Assembly (NCBI RefSeq): GCF_000559025.1
Contig: NZ_JAAN01000045.1
Span: 1 to 64,000, forward strand
Length of the DNA: 64,000 nt
Direction of reading: 5' to 3'
Origin: Luteimonas huabeiensis HB2
Lineage (GTDB): Bacteria > Pseudomonadota > Gammaproteobacteria > Xanthomonadales > Xanthomonadaceae
Shown: positions 21,149 through 30,337 of the stretch, piece after piece
Position numbering within the stretch: position 1 is the first letter of the stretch
How the letters are laid out: every line of letters begins with the position of its first letter
The notes under the pieces: generated by a model
Databases searched by the model: none
Told to the model about the DNA's origin: nothing
What the model saw: only the letters and a program-made list of their open reading frames with translations
Program-made: the position numbers and the translations under genes

Positions 21149-21355
21149 TCAGGACAGGCGGAAACGCGACGCCATCGCCGGGACGGCGGCGTAGCGGGCG
21201 GCGTGGCGGTAGCCGCTGCTCTCGCCGTAGCCGACGCCGAAGTCGCGGGCGCGGCGGACGTTGCGGGGGACGGCGGACGGCGCCAGCAGGCGGGCGGCCT
21301 GGAGGGCCTGGGCGAGCAGTTCGCGGCGGGCGGAAGCGGCGTGGACGTCGTACAT
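21149..21355 (-). CDS. Small basic protein with C-terminal GYGxSSGY motif, copy 1
   Basis: A 68-residue protein starting at the ATG at 21355, which has a strong ribosome-binding site (AAAGGAGATCGCC). The N-terminal part is a helix rich in Ala, Leu and Arg (ARRELLAQALQAARLLA). The C-terminal part, DFGVGYGESSGYRHAARYA and SRFRLS, is shared with the adjacent paralogue. There is no signal peptide or cysteine. An AT-richer stretch just upstream (21395-21420) probably holds the promoter. Not a family I recognise; it could be a small stress or regulatory protein. The duplication and clean start signal support a real gene. Confidence 0.65.
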   Translation of the reverse strand: MYDVHAASARRELLAQALQAARLLAPSAVPRNVRRARDFGVGYGESSGYRHAARYAAVPAMASRFRLS

Positions 21356-21624
21356 GGCGATCTCCTTTGGGGATGTAGTGCTGCGGTGTGCTGGTAGACT
21401 ACAACACCACAACGATAAACCATGTGCCGGAAGTCATGGGATGCGGGGCACCCCTCATAAGTCGTTGTTCCGACTGGCCGAGCGGGCGCGAAAACGGCCC
21501 CCGGCACGGCGGCGGCCGTGCGGTTCGCGCGGCCGGTCCTGGATGGATGCTCGCGGCGGGGCGAAGGTTGCGGCGGGCGCAGACCCTGCGCAGGCGCCGG
21601 GCCGTCGCGTGCCCGCGCGGGGCT

Positions 21625-23661
21625 TCAGAGGATCGGGGCGAGCCCGGCGCCGAAGGCGGTGAAGATGCGCGTCAGCAGCGATTTCATGCCCAGGCTGACC
21701 TCGGGGAAGTCGCCGACCGGCTCGTAGCAGCGGCGGAAGCCGGGATCGTCCGGCGGCAGCGGCAGCGGGCAATCCGGGCCGGGCACGAACTCGTAGCTGG
21801 TGGCGTAGCGCACCGGCCACAGGTCGAACACCGGCAGGTGCTCGGACACCTTGGCCAGCGAGTACTCCAGCCCCGAGAACACCGGCGGCTTGTCGCGCGG
21901 CGCGATCACCCAGGAATTCTCCGGCCGCATGTCGTTGCGGATGCTGGCGGCCAGCGCCTGGGCGAAGGTCGCGTCCTCGATCACCACCGCGCTCTCGGTG
22001 TTGAGGTTGTCGCCGCGCGGGTCGAAGTTGTGGGTGCCGACCACGCCGATGCGCTCGTCGATCACCAGCGACTTGGAATGCAGGCCGATGCGCAGCCCGG
22101 CGCGGCGCAGCGGCACCGGCCGGTTCACGCCGACGCCGGCGTAGCGCAGCGCCGAGTACTCGCTTTCCAGCGGCAAGCGTTGCTGCTGGGTGCGCTGACC
22201 CGGCGGCAGCGCCGCGGACGATCCGCGCCCGGGCCGCGCGCGCGGCGAGGCGCTGGCATCGGCCGGCGGCCGTGCGCCCCGCGCCGCCGTCTGACCCGCA
22301 TCGTCGCGGTGGGCGGCGTCGAGGTCGCCCAGCGCACGCGCATCGGCGTCCTCGGCCAGTCCCCAGCCCGGCGCCAGCGCGCGGGTGGCGTCGAGGTCGA
22401 TCGGCGCGTTCTGCGGGAACGGCTTGTATTCGTAGATGTGGAAGCCGAAGTCGCGCAGGTAGCGGCGCTTGTACTTGAACGACATCGCGTAGGTGATGAA
22501 GGAGTCGGTCGCGGCGAGGCTGTTGGTGGAGATCGTCACCTGCGGCCCGTCGGGCCGGTCGTGCAGCGCGCGGAACATGTGCTGCGCCGGCTGCGACAGG
22601 ACCAGGTAGGGCGTCTGCAGCAGCACCTCGCGCTCGGCCGATTCGATCAGCTCGCGCATGCGCCCGGTGGAAGGCGCGACGCGCTCGCTGCCGGGCCGGT
22701 GCTTGTCCGGGGTGTCGGCGATGAACTCCACCGCGCCGACCGGGATCGCGGCATCGATCAGCCGCGCCTTCAGCAGCAGCGGATCGTCGGCCTGGCGCGA
22801 GACGGCCGCGACGCGGTCGGGCGCCTCGAACGGCTCGTGCGGCATCGCCGGCGCGCCCTCGCGCAGCAGCCGCCGGCCGACGTCGCTGAGCTGGGCGACC
22901 GGCACGCTCAGCGGCGCGTGCCAGAACGCGTCGAAGTTCGACCGCATGACCCGGGTCACCGGGCCGCCGACCAGGATGTCGCGGTCGCGGAAGTTGTAGC
23001 TGGCGTCCCAGTCGAAATAGGTGTCCTGGTAGTTGCGCCCGCCGGTGACGCCGACGATGCCGTCGACCAGCAGCATCTTGTTGTGCATGCGCCGGTTGAG
23101 CTGGCGCCAGCAGCAGGCGGCGGCGGCGACGTACATCGGGTAGCTGATGCGCGCGCGGCCGAGCACCGGGTTGTAGACCTTGAGCTCGAAGTTGACGTGC
23201 GCGGCGGCCAGCGCGGCCAGGGTGTCGACGCTGCGCAGCGCCGAGAGCTGGTCCACCAGCACGCGCACGCGCACGCCGCGGCGGGCGGCCGCCAGCAGCT
23301 CGTCCAGGACCAGGTGGCCGGCGTCGTCCTCGTCGAAGATGTAGGTCTGCAGGTCGATGGTCTCGCGCGCGCTGCGGATCAGGTCCAGCCGCGCCAGCAG
23401 CGCGTCCTGGCCGTAGTCGAGCAGCAGCGCGTAGTGGCGCGGCGCCTCGGGCGCGCTGGCGACGTAGGCGCGCGAACCCAGGGCGCGCAGCGGCGAGGGC
23501 CGCGCGCAACGGGTGGCGGGGTCGTCGCAGTCCAGCGCGGTCTGCCGCGCGGCCTCGGCCACGCGCTGCGCCTCGGCGCGCTGCACCGGGCCCAGGCCCG
23601 CGCACCCCGAGGCCGCCAGCGCCAGCAGCGCGAGCAGCAGACCGCGCCCGAATGCGGTCAC
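21625..23661 (-). CDS. Phospholipase D-family lipoprotein (cardiolipin synthase C-like)
   Basis: A 678-residue PLD-superfamily enzyme exported as a lipoprotein: the GTG start at 23661 gives a signal peptide ending ALAASGC with Cys20. Two HKD catalytic motifs are present: HNKMLLVDGIVGVTGGRN in the first half and HSKSLVIDERIGVVGTHNFD in the second. The layout matches ClsC/YmdC-like phospholipases, which join phospholipids to cardiolipin, but the lipobox and length would place it outside the cytoplasm. A low-complexity insert of about 60 residues (from AHRDDAGQTAARGARPP onward) separates two parts of the second domain. The start overlaps the stop of the upstream YceI gene (GTGA), so they are co-translated. 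Confidence 0.85.
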   Translation of the reverse strand: MTAFGRGLLLALLALAASGCAGLGPVQRAEAQRVAEAARQTALDCDDPATRCARPSPLRALGSRAYVASAPEAPRHYALLLDYGQDALLARLDLIRSARETIDLQTYIFDEDDAGHLVLDELLAAARRGVRVRVLVDQLSALRSVDTLAALAAAHVNFELKVYNPVLGRARISYPMYVAAAACCWRQLNRRMHNKMLLVDGIVGVTGGRNYQDTYFDWDASYNFRDRDILVGGPVTRVMRSNFDAFWHAPLSVPVAQLSDVGRRLLREGAPAMPHEPFEAPDRVAAVSRQADDPLLLKARLIDAAIPVGAVEFIADTPDKHRPGSERVAPSTGRMRELIESAEREVLLQTPYLVLSQPAQHMFRALHDRPDGPQVTISTNSLAATDSFITYAMSFKYKRRYLRDFGFHIYEYKPFPQNAPIDLDATRALAPGWGLAEDADARALGDLDAAHRDDAGQTAARGARPPADASASPRARPGRGSSAALPPGQRTQQQRLPLESEYSALRYAGVGVNRPVPLRRAGLRIGLHSKSLVIDERIGVVGTHNFDPRGDNLNTESAVVIEDATFAQALAASIRNDMRPENSWVIAPRDKPPVFSGLEYSLAKVSEHLPVFDLWPVRYATSYEFVPGPDCPLPLPPDDPGFRRCYEPVGDFPEVSLGMKSLLTRIFTAFGAGLAPIL

Positions 23662-24239
23662 GGGGCGTCCGCCTCCCGGCCGCGCAGCGCGAGGCGGAAT
23701 TCGACGCGCTCGCCCAGCGCGAAGCCCCAGCGGTCCATCGCGTAGTCGCCGCGATCGACGGTGCCGGCGGCCACCACCGGGCAGTCCAGCACCGGCCGCT
23801 GGCAGGCGGCCGGCTCGATGCGGAAGGTCTCGCGCCGCTGCACGCCGCGGATCTCCAGCACGCCCACCAGATCGCCGCCGGTGCGCACCAGGCCCTCGTC
23901 GAAGGGATCGGAGACGAACGCCACGTGCGGGTGGCGGCTGGCGTCGAAGAACGCCTCGCCGCGGGTCAGCCGGGTGTAGCGGGGATGATCGACGATCTCG
24001 ACCTCCCGCGCGGACAGCTCCAGCCGCACCTGCTTGCGCCCGTCCTCCAGGCCGCGCACCTCGCCGCTCAGCTGCGGAAACCGCCCCTCCAGGCGCTGGC
24101 CCCAGCGCGTGCGCAACAGGAAACCGGCCTCGGAGCCGTCGGCATCGATGCGCAGCGCGCCCTGCGCGACCGCCGCCGCGGGCCAGGCCATGGGCAGCGC
24201 CAGCAGCCCGGCGCACCAGCGCGCCAGGCGGCGGCTCAC
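23658..24239 (-). CDS. YceI-family periplasmic protein
   Basis: A 193-residue secreted protein of the YceI (lipocalin-like, polyisoprenoid-binding) family. The signal peptide is cleaved near AAAVAQ/GAL. Family features are GFLLRTRWGQRLEGRFPQ, the GEAFFDASRHPHVAFVSD strand pair and VGVLEIRGVQRR. The fold binds isoprenoid quinones or lipids in the periplasm. The start is a GTG at 24239 that overlaps the stop of sixA, and its own stop overlaps the GTG of the PLD gene, so three genes form one tightly coupled operon. The C-terminal RLALRGREADA lacks any anchor. Confidence 0.85.
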   Translation of the reverse strand: MSRRLARWCAGLLALPMAWPAAAVAQGALRIDADGSEAGFLLRTRWGQRLEGRFPQLSGEVRGLEDGRKQVRLELSAREVEIVDHPRYTRLTRGEAFFDASRHPHVAFVSDPFDEGLVRTGGDLVGVLEIRGVQRRETFRIEPAACQRPVLDCPVVAAGTVDRGDYAMDRWGFALGERVEFRLALRGREADAP

Positions 24240-24715
24240 GGCCACCAGAACGCCGACAGGCGCGCGCTGCCGGGCTCGATCGGCGCGCCGTCGTCCACGA
24301 ATTCCAGTACCGCCACCCCCGCCGGCGGCATGCCGCGGTAATCGCCGGACTGGCCGCTGTGCAGCAGCGCGGCCAGCCGCTCCAGGCCCGGGTTGTGCCC
24401 CACCAGCAACACCCGTTCGGTGTCGCGGTAGCGCTCGAGCAGCAGCGCCAGCGCGCCGGGCGTGGCCTCGTAGATCGACGATTCCAGCCGTTGATCGACG
24501 TAGCCCACGGTGGCGAGCACCACCTCCAGCGTCTCGCGGGTGCGCCGCGCCGGCGAGCACAGCACCTGGTCGGGCACCAGCCGGCGGTCGCGCAGCCAGC
24601 GCGCGGCGGCCTCCGCCTCGGCCAGCCCGTCCGCCGACAGCGGGCGGTCCAGGTCGGACTGCCCGGGCAACGCGGCTTCGGCGTGGGCGTGGCGGAGCAG
24701 GATCAGTTCGCGCAT
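24236..24715 (-). CDS. sixA: SixA phosphohistidine phosphatase
   Basis: A 159-residue histidine-phosphatase-superfamily protein without signal peptide. The catalytic RHAHAE (8-13) with the nucleophilic His9 is followed by the second arginine in CSPARRTRETLE, a Glu in the SIYEATP region and the second His in LLVGHNPGLERL. These match SixA, which removes phosphate from His residues of phosphorelay proteins such as ArcB or of the nitrogen phosphotransferase system. It is first in an operon with yceI and the PLD gene through overlapping start and stop codons. Family is firm; the target is unknown. Confidence 0.92.
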   Translation of the reverse strand: MRELILLRHAHAEAALPGQSDLDRPLSADGLAEAEAAARWLRDRRLVPDQVLCSPARRTRETLEVVLATVGYVDQRLESSIYEATPGALALLLERYRDTERVLLVGHNPGLERLAALLHSGQSGDYRGMPPAGVAVLEFVDDGAPIEPGSARLSAFWWP

Positions 24716-24815
24716 CGGGCGGGGTCGGGGGGAAGGTTCGCGGTGGAAGGTACAGGATCGCGGCTGCGCGTTGCAGGCGGCGTCGCGCGGCGGGTCCGGG
24801 GGGCGGACGGCCGCC

Positions 24816-25451
24816 TCAGCCGCGGCGGGTCCACTTCAGCAGCGGCGCCCAGTCGGCCTGGTGCTCGCGGACCTGCCGCGACTGGTAGTCGAACAGGCTG
24901 CGCCCCAGCGCCACCAGCACCACGTAGGCCTGGCTGTCGCGCAGTTGCGCCACCAGCGGGTACGGCCACTGCGCCAGCAGGGCCATCGCCTGCTGCGAGG
25001 CCGTGGTCCAGGGGCGCAGGCGGTTGCCGACCAGGCCCACCCGCAGGTCGCCCTTGCGCACCCGCGGGTGCCCGGCCAGGCCGTTGAGGAAAGGCACGGT
25101 GGCGTCGATGTCCAGCGCGGAAGGCAGGACCGGCACCACCACCGCGTCGGCCCGCTCCAGCCACGGTTCCAGATCCTCGCGCATGGCGCCGGCGGCGCCG
25201 TCGATCACCACGGTCTGCGCGTCGTCCGGCACCGACTTCCACGCCTGCTTGCGCCGGCGGCTGCCGTCCACCGGCAACACCGCGCTGTCGAGCTCGGCGC
25301 GGCGTTCGGCCCAGCGGATCGACGAGCCCTGCGGGTCGGCATCGATCAGGACCGTGCGCCGGCCGGCCAGCGCCGACTCCGCCGCGAGATGGGTGGCGAT
25401 GGTGGTCTTGCCCACGCCGCCCTTCGAACCGGCCACCAGGATCGTCTTCAT
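24816..25451 (-). CDS. ParA/MinD-family P-loop ATPase
   Basis: A 211-residue ParA-type ATPase with the deviant Walker A motif SKGGVGKTT (9-17, signature Lys10 and Lys15), the Walker A' region [11 protein letters not shown] and the Walker [10 protein letters not shown]. The short length, lack of a DNA-binding N-terminus and the lone position (no ParB nearby) resemble the orphan ParA proteins that position non-chromosomal cargo such as chemoreceptor or other protein clusters. It is divergent from the AAA ATPase gene at 25591, with 139 bp between. The cargo cannot be inferred from this sequence. Confidence 0.88.
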   Translation of the reverse strand: MKTILVAGSKGGVGKTTIATHLAAESALAGRRTVLIDADPQGSSIRWAERRAELDSAVLPVDGSRRRKQAWKSVPDDAQTVVIDGAAGAMREDLEPWLERADAVVVPVLPSALDIDATVPFLNGLAGHPRVRKGDLRVGLVGNRLRPWTTASQQAMALLAQWPYPLVAQLRDSQAYVVLVALGRSLFDYQSRQVREHQADWAPLLKWTRRG

Positions 25452-25590
25452 CGCGCCCTCCGGTCAGTGCCTGCCGGCAGCGTACACCGGCTGCCGCCGC
25501 CGGGGCGACCGCGCGAGCGGGGCGGAACGTCCCGGCGCCGCTGCGCGCGGCGGCGAAACTGCTATCGTCGGTCGGGATTCGGGGGACCGC

Positions 25591-27078
25591 ATGAGCGAAC
25601 TGCAGGACCTGGTGGCGCTGATCCGCGCCGATACGCCGCTGATCGTGATCGAGACGCCGGACGAGCCCGGCGTGGTGGCCCTGTTCCGCCAGACCCTGCG
25701 CCACGTCTGGCGGGCGATGTACCGCTGGACGATCACCGAAGGGCTGCGCCGGCTGGACCTGGACCGCGAGGACGCCGCCGAGACCGCGCCCGACACCGGT
25801 GCCACCCTGCAGGCGATCCGCGGCGCGACCCAGCGCGGCGTGTACCTGCTGCTCGATTTCCACCCCTACCTGGACTACGCCGGCACCCAGCGCCAGCTGC
25901 GCGACATCCTGCAGCGGCGCGACTGCCTGCCGCACGTGATCGTGCTGGTCGGGCACCGGATCGAGCTGCCGCCCGGCCTGGAGGCCAAGGCCGTGCGCTA
26001 CCGGCCGCGCCCGCCCGACGCGACCGCGCTGGCGCGGCTGGTGCGCGAGGTGGCCGAAGCCTACGCCGCCGAGCACGGCGGGCGGCGGGTGCGCACCGAC
26101 GACGCGACCATCGCCCGCATCGCCGCGAACCTGCGCGGCCTGAGCCTGCCGGACGCGCGCCGCATCGCCCGCCACCTGGTGTTCGACGACGGCGCGCTCG
26201 GCGACGACGACCTGCCCCGGCTCAACCGGCTCAAGTTCGAGCTGCTCAACCGCAGCGGCCACCTGCACTACGAGTACGACACTGCCCGCTTCGCCGACGT
26301 GGCCGGCGCGCGCCGGCTCAAGCGCTGGGTCGAGCAGCGCCGGCGCGCGTTCGTCGAGGGCGACCCGCCGCCGGGCCTGGACCCGCCCAAGGGCGTGCTG
26401 CTGCTGGGCGTGCAGGGCTGCGGCAAGTCGATGCTGGCCAAGGCGGTGGCCGGGGCGCTGGGCGTGCCGCTGGTGCGGCTGGACTTCGGCGCGCTCTACG
26501 CCAAGTACCACGGCGAGACCGAGGGCAACCTGCGCACCGCGCTCGCCTCCATCGAGCAGCTCGCGCCCTGCGTGCTGTGGATCGACGAGATCGAGAAGGG
26601 GCTCGCCGCCTCCGGCGAGGACGGCGACGGCGGCGTGTCCAAGCGCGTGCTGGGCTACCTGCTGACCTGGATGGCCGAGCGCCGCTCGCGCGTGTTCCTG
26701 GTCGCCACCGCCAACCAGGTCCACGCGCTGCCGCCCGAGCTGCTGCGCAAGGGCCGCTTCGACGAGATCTTCTTCGTCGACCTGCCGGGCGCCGACGTGC
26801 GCCGCGAGGTGTTCGCGCTGCACCTGGCCGCGCGCGGCTTCGACCCGGCCGCGTTCGACCTCGAGGCGCTGGCGCAGGCTTCGGAAGGCTTCTCCGGCGC
26901 CGAGATCGAGCAGGCCATCGTCTCCGCCCTGTACGCCGCGCACGCCGCCGAAGCCTCCCTCAACGATTTCCTGCTGCGCGCCGAACTGAAGCAGTCGCGC
27001 CCGCTGTCGGTGCTGATGCGCGAGCAGGTGGACGCGCTGCGCGCCTGGGCCGCAGCGCGCACGGTGCCGGCGGACTGA
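25591..27078 (+). CDS. Ycf46-like AAA ATPase
   Basis: A 495-residue AAA-family ATPase. The N-terminal domain (about 1-230) starts LVALIRADTPLIVIETPDE, typical of Ycf46-like proteins. The AAA module follows with Walker A GVQGCGKSMLAKA (about 273-285), Walker B CVLWIDEIEKG (about 327-337), the sensor region VFLVATANQ and the arginine-finger segment RKGRFDEIFFVDLP. The C-terminal lid contains SEGFSGAEIEQAI. It is soluble with no membrane segment. Bacterial Ycf46 homologues are linked to carbon-use control in cyanobacteria; the role in this family is otherwise unknown. It is divergent from the ParA-like gene and convergent with the gene ending at 27166. Confidence 0.9.
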   Translation: MSELQDLVALIRADTPLIVIETPDEPGVVALFRQTLRHVWRAMYRWTITEGLRRLDLDREDAAETAPDTGATLQAIRGATQRGVYLLLDFHPYLDYAGTQRQLRDILQRRDCLPHVIVLVGHRIELPPGLEAKAVRYRPRPPDATALARLVREVAEAYAAEHGGRRVRTDDATIARIAANLRGLSLPDARRIARHLVFDDGALGDDDLPRLNRLKFELLNRSGHLHYEYDTARFADVAGARRLKRWVEQRRRAFVEGDPPPGLDPPKGVLLLGVQGCGKSMLAKAVAGALGVPLVRLDFGALYAKYHGETEGNLRTALASIEQLAPCVLWIDEIEKGLAASGEDGDGGVSKRVLGYLLTWMAERRSRVFLVATANQVHALPPELLRKGRFDEIFFVDLPGADVRREVFALHLAARGFDPAAFDLEALAQASEGFSGAEIEQAIVSALYAAHAAEASLNDFLLRAELKQSRPLSVLMREQVDALRAWAAARTVPAD

Positions 27079-27165
27079 GGATCCGCCGCGCACGGTCGCC
27101 ATGCTGGATCGATGCGATCGCTCAGCCGCCGCAGGATCGCGCCGGCGCGTCGGCGACCGTACGGC

Positions 27166-28191
27166 TCAGCGCGCCGGAGGATCGAGCGGGATGCCGGCTT
27201 CGCGCAGTTGCCGCTCGTCGAGCGCGGCTTCTCGGGTGCCGGCGGGCTCGGCCATCAGCAGCGCGGCGAAGGCATCGACGCCGCCGGCGGGCCGACCGGC
27301 GCTCAGGCGACCCAGCGCCACCATCTGCCAGTCGAAGCGGCGCAGGGCGGCGAGGGCGGCGCGCCGGGCCTCGGCGTCGCGGGCGAGATCGGCGGCGAGC
27401 GCCAGGCCGACGCTCTCCAGGGCGCGGGTGTCGGCGCGCTGCAGCGCCTGCGCGGCGTGGCGGCAGTCCTCGGCCTGCACCGAACCCGGGGCCTGCCGCG
27501 CCGCGGCGGCGCAGGCCTCGGCGAATGGCGCCAGCGCAGGCACGGCCAGCGGACCGAGCAGGCCGGTGCCGTGCAGCACCGCGTAGCCGTCGAGTCCGCC
27601 GGGCTGGCCGTCGCCGCCGATCAGCGCGGCGCGCTCGGCCTCGGTGGGCGGATGGCGACGCTGCGCCTCGACCAGTACGCGCACCTGCGCGTAGAGATGG
27701 CTGTCGGCGCTGCGCGCGCGGCGCGCGGCCTCGAAGCGCGCGGGCGCATCGACGTCGCCGTGCAGCCAAGGCACCAGGTTGGCCGGTTCCAGCTGCCGCC
27801 AGCGCGCCAGCGCCGCGTCGCGGGTGCCGGCGTCGCCTTCGGGCGCCAGGGCCAGCAGCGACAGCGCCACGACGTCCGTGCCCGCGCGCTGGAGGGCCAG
27901 CGCCCGCCACTGGCGCGAAGTCGGGTCGGCGCGCGGCACGGCGGGGTCCGCAGCCGCAGCCGGCGCCGCGCTCGCCTCGCGCAGCAGCGCCGCCAGCGCC
28001 AGCCCGCGCGGCTCGCCCTCGGCGGTCAGTCGCTCGGCCAGGCGCGCGGTATAGGCGCGGTGCGCGGCCAGCTCCGCGGCATCCGCGGCGGGTGCGCCGG
28101 CGGCGCCGGCGGGCCGGTCCTGGGCCGGCGCGGACACCGGCAGCAGCAGCCATGCGGCCAACAGCCCGGCCATCGCCTTGTGGATCGTCAT
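27166..28191 (-). CDS. Uncharacterised secreted helical protein
   Basis: A 341-residue protein with a signal peptide (MTIHKAMAGLLAAWLLLPVS, cleavage near APA/QDRP). The mature part is rich in Ala, Leu, Arg and Glu with TPR-like helix pairs (for example LALLAPEGDAGTRDAALARW), but no repeat is regular enough to name. Two cysteines (in EACAAAARQ and AEDCRHAA) could form a disulfide. No family is recognised. It lies downstream of and on the same strand as the gamma-glutamyltransferase gene, 36 bp from its end, so the two are probably co-transcribed, and its ATG follows a GGGGGAA ribosome-binding site. A periplasmic role is likely; function unknown. Confidence 0.7.
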   Translation of the reverse strand: MTIHKAMAGLLAAWLLLPVSAPAQDRPAGAAGAPAADAAELAAHRAYTARLAERLTAEGEPRGLALAALLREASAAPAAAADPAVPRADPTSRQWRALALQRAGTDVVALSLLALAPEGDAGTRDAALARWRQLEPANLVPWLHGDVDAPARFEAARRARSADSHLYAQVRVLVEAQRRHPPTEAERAALIGGDGQPGGLDGYAVLHGTGLLGPLAVPALAPFAEACAAAARQAPGSVQAEDCRHAAQALQRADTRALESVGLALAADLARDAEARRAALAALRRFDWQMVALGRLSAGRPAGGVDAFAALLMAEPAGTREAALDERQLREAGIPLDPPAR

Positions 28192-28227
28192 CGTGGTCTT
28201 CCCCCTGTTCCCGATCAGGGCCGGCGG

Positions 28228-29937
28228 TCAGTAGCCGGCCGCCTGCCCGTCCTTGCGCGATTCGCTGGCGCCGACCCAGCCGCCGTGCGGGTTGACCATG
28301 ATCGCCTGGTAGCCGCCGTAGGGGCCGTCGGCGAACTGCACCGAGTGCCCCAGACGCATCAGCGCGCGCACGGTGGCGTAGGGGAAACCGCTCTCCAGCT
28401 CGATGCGGCCGCCGTCGGTCATCGCCCGGTTCTGGCCGACCGGCTCGGTGGAGCCGTCGTGGTGGATGCGCGGCGCATCGCCCGCCTCCTGCAGGTTCAT
28501 GCCGAAGTCGATCATGTTGATCAGGATCTGCACGTGCCCCTGCGGCTGCATCGCGCCGCCCATCACCCCGAACGACAGCCACGGCCGCCCGTCCCTGGTG
28601 GCGAAGGCCGGGATGATGGTGTGGAACGGGCGCTTGCCCGGCTCGTAGCGGTTGGGATGGTCGTCGCGCAGCACGAACTGCTCGCCGCGATCCTGCAGGA
28701 TGAAGCCCAGCCCCGGCGGCGCCATGCCGCTGCCCATGCCGCGGTAGTTGGACTGGATCAACGAGACCATCATGCCGTCGGCGTCGGCGGTGGTCAGGTA
28801 GATGGTGTCGCCCTCGTCGAGCTGCGCCGGCGTGCCCGGCTGCACCTCGCGCAGCGCGCGCTCCATCGAGATCAGCGCGCCGCGCTCGCGGGCGTAGTCC
28901 TTGGAGATCAGCCGCTCGACCGGCGCCGGGTGGAAGGCCGGGTCGGCGTACCAGCGCGCGCGGTCGGCGAAGGCGAGCTTCTTGGCCTCCACGAACAGGT
29001 GCACGTGCTCGGGGCTGCCGAAGCCGTAGGACGCGAGATCGTAGGGTTCGAGCAGGTTGAGGATCTGCAGCGCGGCGATGCCCTGCCCGCTGGGCGGCAG
29101 CTCCCACACGTCCACGCCGCGGTAGTTCGTGGAGACCGGATCGACCCACTCGCCGCGGTGGGCGGCCAGGTCCTCGTAGGACAGGAAGCCGTCGTTGGCG
29201 GCGAAGTAGGCGTCGATGACGCGCGCGATCTCGCCCTTGTAGAACGCGTCGCGGCCGCCGTCGGCGATCTTCTGCAAGGTGTCGGCGAGGTTGGGATTGC
29301 GCCACATCTCGCCGGTGCGCGGCGCGCGGCCGTCGATCGTGAACTGCTCGGCGAAGCCGGGCCAGCGCGACAGCCGCGGCACCGAGCGCGCCCAGTAGTG
29401 GGCGATCACCTCGTGCACGGGATGGCCCTCGCGCGCGTAGCGGATCGCCGGGGCCAAGTTCTCGGCCATCGGCCGCCGGCCGAAGCGCGCGTGCAGCGCG
29501 AACCAGCCGTCCACCGCGCCCGGCACGGTGACCGGCAGCGGGCCGTGCGAGGGGATCTCGGTGAGGCCGCGACGGCGGAACTCCTCGAGCGTCAGCGAAC
29601 GCGGCGAACGGCCGGAGCCGTTGTAGCCGTGCAGGCGCTGCGTGGCCGGGTCCCAGACGATGGCGAACAGGTCGCCGCCGATGCCGTTGCCGGTGGGCTC
29701 CATCAGGCCCAGCGCGGCGTTGGCGGCGATGGCCGCATCCACGGCGGAGCCGCCGGCCTTCATGACGTCGAGCGCGATCTGGGTGGCCAGCGGGTGCGAA
29801 GTGGCCGCCATCGCGTGCGGCGCATAGACCTCGCTGCGGGTGGCGAAGGTCTCGCCGGAGATGCGGTCGGCGGCGACCGCCGGCAGGGACAGGGACAGCA
29901 GCAAGGCCGCGGCGGCGCGGAGACGGCTCGGAGACAT
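28228..29937 (-). CDS. ggt: Gamma-glutamyltransferase
   Basis: Periplasmic N-terminal-nucleophile hydrolase, 569 residues, that cleaves gamma-glutamyl bonds such as in glutathione. The signal peptide (MSPSRLRAAAALLLSLSLP) is cleaved near AVA/ADR. Early motifs AGGSAVDAAIAANAALG and GNGIGGDLFAIV, and GGWVGASESRKDG at the end, are typical. The autocleavage and nucleophile Thr is probably Thr378 in EGDTIYLTTADADG, where the usual TTH is TIY, and MGSGMAPPGLGFILQDRG forms the oxyanion region. The start is set at 29937 because the 37 codons upstream overlap a repeat array and look non-coding. Cleavage into two subunits is assumed from the family. Confidence 0.92.
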   Translation of the reverse strand: MSPSRLRAAAALLLSLSLPAVAADRISGETFATRSEVYAPHAMAATSHPLATQIALDVMKAGGSAVDAAIAANAALGLMEPTGNGIGGDLFAIVWDPATQRLHGYNGSGRSPRSLTLEEFRRRGLTEIPSHGPLPVTVPGAVDGWFALHARFGRRPMAENLAPAIRYAREGHPVHEVIAHYWARSVPRLSRWPGFAEQFTIDGRAPRTGEMWRNPNLADTLQKIADGGRDAFYKGEIARVIDAYFAANDGFLSYEDLAAHRGEWVDPVSTNYRGVDVWELPPSGQGIAALQILNLLEPYDLASYGFGSPEHVHLFVEAKKLAFADRARWYADPAFHPAPVERLISKDYARERGALISMERALREVQPGTPAQLDEGDTIYLTTADADGMMVSLIQSNYRGMGSGMAPPGLGFILQDRGEQFVLRDDHPNRYEPGKRPFHTIIPAFATRDGRPWLSFGVMGGAMQPQGHVQILINMIDFGMNLQEAGDAPRIHHDGSTEPVGQNRAMTDGGRIELESGFPYATVRALMRLGHSVQFADGPYGGYQAIMVNPHGGWVGASESRKDGQAAGY

Positions 29938-30047
29938 CGGGACTCGGACGGCGGACGAAACGACCGTCACGATACCAAGCCGGGCGCCCGTCGGGCGGTG
30001 CGCCGCCGCGAGCCCCAGGCCGTACCGGCCTTCAGCGAGCGAAAGCA

Positions 30048-30256
30048 CCTACCCCCGCAAGCGGGGGGCACTCTGTTTTTCCCTTCCCCCGCAAGCGGGG
30101 GGGCATCCTGCTTTTTCCTTCCCCCACAAGCGGGGGAAGGTGCCGAAGGCGGATGGGGGCACGCGCGGGAGAAGGAACAACATGCGCCCGCTTGCGGGAG
30201 AAGGGATGACATGAGCCCGCTCGCGGGAGAAGGGACGATATGCGCCCGCTTGCGAT
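30048..30256. repeat. Palindromic repeat cluster 1 (REP-like, facing copies)
   Basis: About six copies of a short palindromic unit with core CCCGCAAGCGGG. The first three read forward (CCCTTCCCCCGCAAGCGG, then CATCCTG and a T-run); the last three are inverted (CCCGCTTGCGGGAGAAGG followed by GACATG or GATATG). Two similar clusters occur near 41.2 kb and 48.9 kb. The forward hairpins followed by TTTTT could also end transcription. The cluster directly precedes the upstream motif of the lipase-like gene at 30338. Confidence 0.8.
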
Positions 30257-30275
30257 ACACCCTAGGGTCGGTCCC
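30252..30275 (+). promoter_or_regulatory. Shared upstream motif, copy A
   Basis: The segment GCGATAC, two bases, then CCTAGGGTCGGTCCC lies 85 bp before the ATG at 30338. The same motif, with 21 of 23 bases identical, precedes the Gly/Ala-rich gene at 48724 at 84 bp and in the same orientation. It may be a promoter or an activator site; I cannot tell which part contacts RNA polymerase. Confidence 0.6.
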
Positions 30276-30337
30276 GGATTGCGGCGTCGCGCACCGGCGC
30301 GGCAAGGTCGCGGCAGGGATCCGAACGGGACGCCAGC

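Noticed and set aside
27092-27160. Inverted repeat ACGGTCGCC / GGCGACCGT as a terminator between convergent genes
   Set aside because: The arms are about 50 bases apart with no T-run; it may be chance in GC-rich DNA.
30048-30256. Possible CRISPR array because of regular short repeats
   Set aside because: Units are palindromic, close together, without 30-bp unique spacers, and occur in both orientations within one cluster; no cas gene is present.
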